Source: JAYZDF01 sp036337945
Lineage (GTDB): Bacteria > Myxococcota > Kuafuiibacteriia > Kuafuiibacteriales > Kuafuiibacteriaceae
Direction of reading: 5' to 3'
Assembly (NCBI GenBank): GCA_036337945.1
Contig: JAYZDF010000081.1
Coordinates: 1-11,886, forward strand
DNA: 11,886 nt
The position numbers and the translations under genes are program-made. Shown here piece after piece: positions 7,003 through 11,886 of the stretch. The notes below the pieces were generated by a model, which did no database searches, was not told where the DNA came from, and was given only the letters and a program-made list of their open reading frames with translations. Numbering within the stretch: position 1 is the first letter of the stretch; every line of letters begins with the position of its first letter.

Positions 7003-7032
7003 TTGAATATGGCAAAAGATGTACTTTATACT
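7003..7032 (+). promoter_or_regulatory. Candidate sigma70-type promoter for add
   Basis: TTGAAT (7003-7008) and TATACT (7027-7032) are separated by 18 bases. They match 4/6 and 5/6 of the -35 and -10 consensus. Transcription would start near 7039 and give a leader of about 95 nt before the adenosine deaminase start. It is predicted by eye only. Confidence 0.4.
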
Positions 7033-7089
7033 CGGTCCTTGAAATGACTACCTTTTTTTCACGTTAGAGGTTATTCGTACCCTGAGGAT

Positions 7090-7108
7090 TGTGGTTCAAA
7101 TGACCACA
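7090..7108 (+). other. Inverted repeat in the add leader
   Basis: tgtggt (7090-7095) and accaca (7103-7108) form a perfect 6-bp inverted repeat with a 7-base loop, 25 nt before the add start codon. In RNA it would be a small hairpin close to the ribosome site. In DNA it could be an operator half-site pair. No T-run follows, so it is not a terminator. Confidence 0.3.
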
Positions 7109-7133
7109 GCCTTGATGGCGCGAGGATGAAACG

Positions 7134-8294
7134 ATGAGCGAATCCACCCACTCGATATTAAGATCATTGCCTAAGGCAGACTTACATTGTCATCTCGATG
7201 GTTCGCTGCGTTTGGATACAATTCTAGATTTGGCGCAGATCCAGGGAATTACGTTGCCATGCAAAAACGAGGCTGAGCTTCGCGCAGCACTTCACATGGG
7301 GAACAATTGTGAGAGTTTAGAAGACTACCTCAAAGCGTTTGAGCTTACGTTGTCCGTTCTTCAGACTGAAGACGCGCTATATCGGGCAGCTTACGAACTT
7401 GCTGAAGATGCGGCGAAAGAGAACGTCTGGTACATGGAGGTGCGCTATGCACCACTTCTGCATACTCGCGAAGGTTTGCCGCTGCCGGCGATTCTTCAAG
7501 CTGTACTCGAAGGCATGCTCGATGCCCAGCGCGATTTTGGCATTCAATCTCGAGTCATTGTGTGCGGGATCCGCAATATGGATCCTATGGCCTCATTTCG
7601 AATGGCAGAACTTGCCATCGCATTTAAGCATCAAGGCGTAGTTGCTTTTGATCTCGCGGGCGCAGAGTCTGACAACCCTGCGAAGGATCACGTGAGAGCT
7701 TTTCAACTGATTCTAAATAATAACGTAAATTGCACGTTGCATGCGGGCGAAGCATATGGCCCTGAGTCCATTCATCAGGCGATTCATTATTGTGGAGCTC
7801 ATAGGATAGGGCACGGAGTTCGTTTGGCAGAAGATGGCGATTTACTCAATTACGTCAATGACCATCGAATCGCTCTTGAGGTTTGCCCAACCTCCAACGT
7901 CCAAACGGGTGCCGTAAAAAGTTTGGAGGCGCATCCTTTGCGCTTTTATTATGATTATGGCCTTCGAGTGACCGTGAATACGGATAATCGTCTGATAACG
8001 GACACCACTGTGACTCAGGAACTGATTCGGGCGCATGACCATATGGGTTTTTCGCTAGAGGAACTCATTCAAATTATTGTTTTCGGGTTCAAAGCTTCCT
8101 TCTTGCCACTCCATGAGAAAAGGCAGCTCCTTTTGGACGTGAATCAAGAGATTGAGACGATCACATCACAGCCAATCCTTCCCGAGGAGGTAGACCGTGG
8201 AGAAGTGTCGATACCGTCGTTGCGAAAACGAAGCCGAAATCGAACTCAAAGGCCCTCAAGGCGTCCAACGAAAACGCTCATGACAAACGATTAG
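7134..8294 (+). CDS. add: Adenosine deaminase
   Basis: Deaminates adenosine or deoxyadenosine to inosine in cytoplasmic purine salvage, feeding hypoxanthine to the hpt product once a phosphorylase has acted. The 386 residues form the metal-dependent TIM-barrel enzyme. Zn ligands are H18 and H20 (LPKADLHCHLDGS), H203 in HAGEA and D284 in VNTDNR. E206 is the catalytic Glu and H227 lies in RIGHGVR, followed by EVCPTSN. NTDN in place of mammalian NTDD is, as I recall, common in bacterial members. An extra, very basic tail (about 362-386, LRKRSRNRTQRPSRRPTK) goes beyond the usual end of the barrel. The start is backed by gcgagg eight bases upstream. The stop is 5 bp from the opposing lipoprotein gene. 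Confidence 0.95.
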   Translation: MSESTHSILRSLPKADLHCHLDGSLRLDTILDLAQIQGITLPCKNEAELRAALHMGNNCESLEDYLKAFELTLSVLQTEDALYRAAYELAEDAAKENVWYMEVRYAPLLHTREGLPLPAILQAVLEGMLDAQRDFGIQSRVIVCGIRNMDPMASFRMAELAIAFKHQGVVAFDLAGAESDNPAKDHVRAFQLILNNNVNCTLHAGEAYGPESIHQAIHYCGAHRIGHGVRLAEDGDLLNYVNDHRIALEVCPTSNVQTGAVKSLEAHPLRFYYDYGLRVTVNTDNRLITDTTVTQELIRAHDHMGFSLEELIQIIVFGFKASFLPLHEKRQLLLDVNQEIETITSQPILPEEVDRGEVSIPSLRKRSRNRTQRPSRRPTKTLMTND

Positions 8295-8299
8295 ACATC

Positions 8300-8980
8300 T
8301 TAGTTTAGGAAACCAGCGGCCTTGAGTTGGGTACGTAGTGTTGTTTCGTCGAGTCCTTGCATGAGGTTGCCTGCCACGTCTATGACTGGGACGCCTCCGG
8401 GCTGAATTCCGGCAGCTTGTGCTTTGCTTGCCAGTTCTCGTTGCGCTTTTCGGGATCCTTCGATGTCTTTCTCCTCATGTGGAACGTTCCATTTTCTGAG
8501 TAGACGTAGGGCTTTTTTACATACGCCACACCAGGACGTCGTGTATACGATAACCTTTTCTTGGCTTACTACCACCGAACCTGAAGATGTGATCGTCCCG
8601 CTGAGTTCGGCTTCGAGTCCGTATCTGCTCGAGATGGCGACGGGGTAGGAACCATTCGCCCGTGGGGTTCGTAGATCCGCGACGTAAATGTACTTTCCCG
8701 ACTGGCGCTGCGCTGGGGACATCGATAGATCTGTAACGATGACCTGCTGCCTCGATTCTACGGGGATTTCCTTAATGGTATTCGCCGTGACAAATCGTGA
8801 GCCTGATTGATAGCTAAACAAGAGGTTTGCCCGCGAAGAGGTCACGACGACCTCTGGAGGGGGTTTCGACAAAGCCTCATTGGGCTTATCGACCCCGCTC
8901 GTAGCACTGGTTGTGTTGGAATTGTTTTGGCAGGCTTGAAGAAGAAGAAGCGCGAGCCAGAGGCCGGGAGTACGATTCAC
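8300..8980 (-). CDS. Lipoprotein with C-terminal glutaredoxin-like domain
   Basis: Probable membrane-anchored thiol-disulfide protein of the cell envelope. The GTG start gives MNRTPGLWLALLLLQAC, a short lipoprotein signal with lipobox and lipidated C17. A Ser/Thr/Asn/Pro-rich linker follows (18-45). Residues about 46-135 form a domain I do not recognise, containing KYIYVADLRTPRANGSYPV. Residues 141-226 are glutaredoxin/thioredoxin-like: VIVYTTSWCGVC with redox Cys C151 and C154, then GGVPVID with the cis-Pro P198. Reduction of exported proteins is a reasonable guess, but no partner such as a DsbD-like protein is seen. The start has no SD sequence, and TACAAT lies seven bases upstream, as if the mRNA were leaderless. 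It is tail-to-tail with add (5 bp) and 30 bp head-to-head from the next gene. Confidence 0.88.
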   Translation of the reverse strand: MNRTPGLWLALLLLQACQNNSNTTSATSGVDKPNEALSKPPPEVVVTSSRANLLFSYQSGSRFVTANTIKEIPVESRQQVIVTDLSMSPAQRQSGKYIYVADLRTPRANGSYPVAISSRYGLEAELSGTITSSGSVVVSQEKVIVYTTSWCGVCKKALRLLRKWNVPHEEKDIEGSRKAQRELASKAQAAGIQPGGVPVIDVAGNLMQGLDETTLRTQLKAAGFLN

Positions 8981-8987
8981 GGCCGAG

Positions 8988-8993
8988 ATTGTA
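8988..8993 (-). promoter_or_regulatory. Candidate -10 box for a leaderless lipoprotein mRNA
   Basis: On the minus strand TACAAT (5/6 of the -10 consensus) is followed by seven bases and then the GTG start at 8980. That would place the first base of the transcript at the start codon. No good -35 box is seen, so support is weak. Confidence 0.25.
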
Positions 8994-9010
8994 CGCGATG
9001 AAATAAACTA

Positions 9011-10687
9011 TTGCTAGTGGTGTGCTTTTCTTCTGCTTCGAGGCGTGTACAAATACAGCGCGTGGCAACGACCGGTATTATTACTGAGCATAACCGTTTC
9101 GTGGTTTTGAGCCAGTGCGCAGCATTTGGCGAGCCAGTACTCCTCCGGCTTTGGCTCGATGGAGCGGTGACAGAACTTGCGAGCTATATCGAGCTTACCT
9201 TTTTGCACCACAGAATCATTGCTTCAGCAAGTGATGGGCACACGGACGTCGAACCGCTTTTGTTTCTTCTGCTGTCCAAGTCGGCGAGATATGAACTCAC
9301 GAATGCAGAGGTCTCTGTAGGGGCTCTTTCCGGTTATCCGACTTTCGAGCAAGTATACGCGCAAAGTGAAGCTAGCCTATCAAGTTTGATCGAACTCGCA
9401 TCGCGAGTTGGGGGCTTGTCTACGCAACTTTATGTGCAGCGCGAGATCCTGTATTCCAGGCAATCCGAGTTATCTGAGGACGCTCGACGAATCGTTCCGC
9501 TCGTGAACGGTTACCGTACGGTCGGCGCGATACTAAATGCATCTGAACTTCTTCTTGAATATACGCTGCTAGCGCTTGAGGAGTTGCGCTCAAAAGGAGT
9601 TGTCTCCTTTCAAGAGGAGGATGTTTCGACAAGCTTACCTGTCCCTGAGCCTACGACCTCTACATATGGTCAGCGCCCATCGGCCAGTTTATCTCGTAGA
9701 GATTCGTTAGGCGTGATGATCGACGAAATTGTTGTTGAGGATAGAGCGAGTCTTGCTCCGCGTGGACCCTCTATTGTGCCTAGTTTCCTTTCCAAACCTC
9801 CGGACGCTTTTGCGTCTCAACAGGCAGGAGAAATCACGCGAGATACTTTCGTTGAAGAATTGACGGATGAGCAGCGTCGGGCCGCCACTCCAGCGACCCT
9901 TTCAGTTCCGACCCCAGCACCCGCTCCGGTTTCATTCTCTGCGCCAGCACCCGCTCCGGTTTCGTTCTCTGCACCAGCACCCGCTCCGGTTTCGGTCCCT
10001 GCGCCAGCACCCGCTCCGGTTTCGGTCCCTGCGCCAGCGCCTCAGATAAAGAATAACGAAATGGATGATTTAGATTTTGAACTTCAAGCTGCTGGTCTCA
10101 ACTCAGGCAGAAACCTCATGCTCGGCGGTCTCGCGGTTCTCTTCATCATTTTCACTTTTGTAATCTTCTCGAAGTCCAATGAGCCTCAAGCACCAACGAC
10201 GGTTGCTGTGGCACCGCCACCGCCACCGCCTAAACCGGTCATTGTTAAACCAGTTGAAGAGACTCCCAAACCCGCGGTCAAGAAACGTCGTAGATACAGT
10301 CTTGCGAATCCACCACCGATTGCGGGACCTGATGCAGATGAACGGCTCCGTGAGGCCGAGCAGCGATTAAACCGCGGAGAATTAGAGAGTGCAGATACAC
10401 TTCTCAAGGAACTTCGGGTTCGCATGGGTAAAAACTCATCGGTATGGGTCCTTTCAGGAATGTTGGCGGACGCCCAAGAGGACTCAGAACTTGCGATGAA
10501 ATACACGCGCCGTGCAATTAAGATTAATTCAAAAGATTATCGCGCTTGGGTGCTGAAGGGAGTCCTCGAACAAACGGACGAAGACGTTGTTAGTGCTGTC
10601 GATAGTTATAAGAAAGCGTTGAACCTTGAACCGGGTCATTCCATGAGTCCCGAGCTTCGAGTTGTTCTGAAAGGTCTTGAAAGCTAG
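9011..10687 (+). CDS. DUF4388/PATAN-like domain, Pro-Ala repeats, one membrane helix and C-terminal TPRs
   Basis: A 558-residue modular protein of unknown function. Residues 1 to about 205 are soluble and end in a winged-helix-like segment (VNGYRTVGAILNASELLLEY) that recalls the DUF4388/PATAN proteins of deltaproteobacteria. A low-complexity region follows, with four tandem PAPAPVS units at about 302-341. One membrane helix (about 368-388, LGGLAVLFIIFTFVIFS) comes next, then a second proline-rich stretch (APPPPPPKPV) of TonB-linker type and a basic KKRRR. About three TPR-like helical repeats fill 443-558, probably a protein-binding platform in the periplasm. The frame opens at 9002 with no ATG before residue 200. 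TTG 9011, GTG 9017, GTG 9020 and GTG 9062 are possible starts, and none has an SD site. The GYF-protein gene follows 85 nt downstream. Confidence 0.82.
   Translation: MLVVCFSSASRRVQIQRVATTGIITEHNRFVVLSQCAAFGEPVLLRLWLDGAVTELASYIELTFLHHRIIASASDGHTDVEPLLFLLLSKSARYELTNAEVSVGALSGYPTFEQVYAQSEASLSSLIELASRVGGLSTQLYVQREILYSRQSELSEDARRIVPLVNGYRTVGAILNASELLLEYTLLALEELRSKGVVSFQEEDVSTSLPVPEPTTSTYGQRPSASLSRRDSLGVMIDEIVVEDRASLAPRGPSIVPSFLSKPPDAFASQQAGEITRDTFVEELTDEQRRAATPATLSVPTPAPAPVSFSAPAPAPVSFSAPAPAPVSVPAPAPAPVSVPAPAPQIKNNEMDDLDFELQAAGLNSGRNLMLGGLAVLFIIFTFVIFSKSNEPQAPTTVAVAPPPPPPKPVIVKPVEETPKPAVKKRRRYSLANPPPIAGPDADERLREAEQRLNRGELESADTLLKELRVRMGKNSSVWVLSGMLADAQEDSELAMKYTRRAIKINSKDYRAWVLKGVLEQTDEDVVSAVDSYKKALNLEPGHSMSPELRVVLKGLES
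9914..10040 (+). repeat. 30-bp in-frame tandem repeat (4 full units plus a partial)
   Basis: Units begin at 9914, 9944, 9974 and 10004, each opening ccagcacccgctccggtttc, with a partial copy at 10034. The first 20 bases are identical in all four units. Differences are confined to the last ten bases. Each unit encodes ten residues (PAPAPVS then F/V, S/P, A), so copy-number change keeps the frame. It lies just before the membrane helix of its host protein. Confidence 0.95.
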
Positions 10688-10752
10688 CGAGTATTTTTAC
10701 CGTGTTTTTGCAAGTTGAATTCAGGGCAACGTGATGCAGCCGTAGTTTTCAG

Positions 10753-10760
10753 TAAGGAGG
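10753..10760 (+). promoter_or_regulatory. Full-length Shine-Dalgarno sequence with long spacing
   Basis: TAAGGAGG is the strongest ribosome-binding sequence in the window. It lies 12 bases before ATG 10773, longer than the usual 5-9. No other start codon lies closer in frame, so it supports ATG 10773 and suggests this protein can be translated independently of the upstream gene. Confidence 0.6.
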
Positions 10761-10772
10761 AATAGACGCGCT

Positions 10773-11600
10773 ATGAGTTCAGGTGATGGCTGGTTGTACA
10801 AAATTGACGGGAATGTATATGGGCCGATAACTGCGCAAGAATTACTAGAGGAACTCTATCGAGGTGAAATTGACGACGATACCTTTGTTTGTCCCGAGGG
10901 AGGGAAATTTCGTCCAATTCACGAGTTTGAAGTACTTGCAGAGCATATCGAACAAGCAAAAGCCCATCAGAAACAAGCGAACGCGATCAAAGAAAAAGCA
11001 CGCGCTGATAAAGCAGCGCGAAATAGCCGCCGTCTACTGCTTCTCGCGGTAACACTTGTGTTGGCCGGTAGCGCCTTTGTGGTAACTATTCGTATGATTC
11101 GAGACTATCGATCAGAAAAGGTCGCGGATGCTCAAGAGGCCGAATTGAAGGGCGAGTTAGCTCAATTGCTCAAGACTGTAAGCATCGAACCTCCGCTTGT
11201 GCTGGAGACGCCGACGCGTAAGAATGTTCAGAAAAACAATAAGACCAAGAGGAAATCGAAGAGGAGTAAAAAAGAGAGTCCCGCGTCAAACGGGTCTGTT
11301 TCGACCGGGAAACTGAGCCAGGGCGAAGTTATGGCGGGAGTAGGTGCCGTTTTTGGTCAGTTCAAGAATTGTATCGTCCGTCAAATTCAACGTGATCCAG
11401 ATTCAGTACCATCGAGAGTTACTTTGTCTTTCATGATCAAGAACAACGGTGCTGTTGCGTCTCCAAGTCTCGACGACAGAATTCTAAGAAAATCTCCAAT
11501 GATGGGTTGTATGGATAGGGCGATCACAAGCGTTCAGTTTCGACCATTCAAGGGTGAAGTTCGAAACGTAGAATACCCGATTACAATAGGTGGTAGATAG
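10773..11600 (+). CDS. GYF-domain membrane protein with AgmX/PglI-type C-terminal domain
   Basis: A 275-residue envelope protein. Residues 6-53 match the GYF_2 domain pattern (GWLYKIDGNVYGPITAQEL, then FRPI where a Trp is usual). GYF domains bind proline-rich peptides. A charged, coiled-coil-like stretch follows (54-86, many Lys, Ala, Gln and Arg), then one membrane helix (about 87-106, RLLLLAVTLVLAGSAFVV). The basic residues before it predict a cytoplasmic N-terminus. A Lys/Ser-rich linker (149-170) leads to a C-terminal domain (182-275) with the two Cys (C200 in FKNC, C246 in MGCMDRAI) and the closing VQFRPFKG...YPI typical of AgmX/PglI C-terminal, TonB-like domains. Myxococcus GltJ/AgmX combines GYF and TonB-like parts in gliding motility. 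This one is smaller and lacks a zinc-ribbon segment. Confidence 0.87.
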   Translation: MSSGDGWLYKIDGNVYGPITAQELLEELYRGEIDDDTFVCPEGGKFRPIHEFEVLAEHIEQAKAHQKQANAIKEKARADKAARNSRRLLLLAVTLVLAGSAFVVTIRMIRDYRSEKVADAQEAELKGELAQLLKTVSIEPPLVLETPTRKNVQKNNKTKRKSKRSKKESPASNGSVSTGKLSQGEVMAGVGAVFGQFKNCIVRQIQRDPDSVPSRVTLSFMIKNNGAVASPSLDDRILRKSPMMGCMDRAITSVQFRPFKGEVRNVEYPITIGGR

Positions 11601-11659
11601 AACGCCGAGTGAAGTTTGATCTGTGATATAAACAGATGTTCTTCGCGATTGTTTATCGG

Positions 11660-11886
11660 ATGAGAGATGTGAAAGTGGACGATGCTGAACAAGCAAAACT
11701 AGGCGAGCTTATGGTCCGAAAAGGGGTCCTGACTCGTCCTCAGCTGGAACGGGCTCTGACGGCCTGCGAACCTTTCTCTCTACCTTTGGCTTCGACTGTT
11801 CTGAAACTTGGCTTAGCAGAGGAGACTGTTCTTCTGAGCCTATTGGTCGAGCATTATGAAGTCACGGGAATTGATTTGGGCGCGAG
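11660..11886 (+). CDS. GspE/MshE N-terminal-like domain protein (partial, runs off the window)
   Basis: About 75 residues are visible. After MRDVKVDDAE the pattern KLGELMVRKGVLTRPQLERA, a second LASTVLKLGLAEETVLLSLL and EHYEVTGIDLG match the GspE N-terminal (MshEN-type) domain, which occurs at the start of type II secretion and type IV pilus ATPases, often binding cyclic di-GMP, and also in stand-alone proteins. The window ends before any ATPase core, so the full protein cannot be named. The frame opens at 11627. ATG 11636, ATG 11660, GTG 11669 and GTG 11675 are possible starts, and only the last has weak purine-rich bases (gagag) at a suitable distance. It lies close downstream of the GYF-protein gene, on the same strand. 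Confidence 0.7.
   Translation, partial: MRDVKVDDAEQAKLGELMVRKGVLTRPQLERALTACEPFSLPLASTVLKLGLAEETVLLSLLVEHYEVTGIDLGA

Noticed and set aside
7974..7991. Loss of a catalytic Asp in adenosine deaminase (NTDN instead of NTDD)
   Set aside because: The metal-binding Asp (D284) is kept, and as I recall Asn at the next position is common in bacterial adenosine deaminases.
9914..10040. Possible CRISPR array
   Set aside because: Units are directly adjacent and fully coding, with no unique spacers; this is an in-frame coding repeat.
9867..10049. Alternative frame with QHPLRFRSL repeats
   Set aside because: It is the out-of-frame reading of the 30-bp repeat inside the TPR protein; the PAPAPVS frame continues into the membrane helix and TPRs.
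10688..10772. Terminator between the TPR gene and the GYF gene
   Set aside because: Short T-runs (attttt, gttttt) occur but no stem precedes them; only the strong SD sequence stands out.

Overview
The window looks like a chromosomal segment of a Gram-negative bacterium, most likely from the deltaproteobacterial or myxobacterial side of the tree. This rests on a GYF / single-membrane-helix / AgmX-PglI-type protein at 10773-11600, a lipoprotein with a lipobox, a probable outer-membrane beta-barrel protein, a PP2C phosphatase and the fabF-rpiB gene order. By eye the base composition is near half G+C. No mobile element, tRNA or CRISPR array is visible, and no gene-free stretch longer than about 300 bases occurs outside the rRNA genes.

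Layout. Positions 1-275 are the 3' end of 23S rRNA, followed by a short spacer, 5S rRNA (about 380-496) and a strong intrinsic terminator (502-540) that closes the rRNA operon. Six genes then read in the same direction: thymidine kinase (tdk), an unusual long uracil phosphoribosyltransferase-like protein, hypoxanthine phosphoribosyltransferase (hpt), acyl carrier protein (acpP), KAS II (fabF) and ribose-5-phosphate isomerase B (rpiB). The first three salvage nucleosides and bases, and acpP-fabF is the fatty-acid elongation pair.

From 4809 to about 9000 the genes alternate strand one by one: beta-barrel-like secreted protein (-), PP2C phosphatase (+), unknown 159-residue protein (-), adenosine deaminase add (+), glutaredoxin-like lipoprotein (-). 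Each tail-to-tail junction is only 3-8 bp, and no terminator is visible at any of them. Adenosine deaminase adds a fourth salvage enzyme.

From 9011 to the end three genes read rightward: a protein with a DUF4388/PATAN-like N-terminus, a repeated Pro-Ala linker, one membrane helix and C-terminal TPRs; a GYF-TM-AgmX/PglI-type protein; and the start of a protein with a GspE/MshE N-terminal-like domain. The first two share a layout of a soluble N-terminal domain, one membrane helix and a C-terminal domain. One carries tandem proline-rich repeats and its neighbour a predicted proline-binding GYF domain. This pair is the best candidate here for an undescribed envelope-spanning system, resembling a reduced relative of the Myxococcus GltJ/AgmX gliding and polarity machinery.
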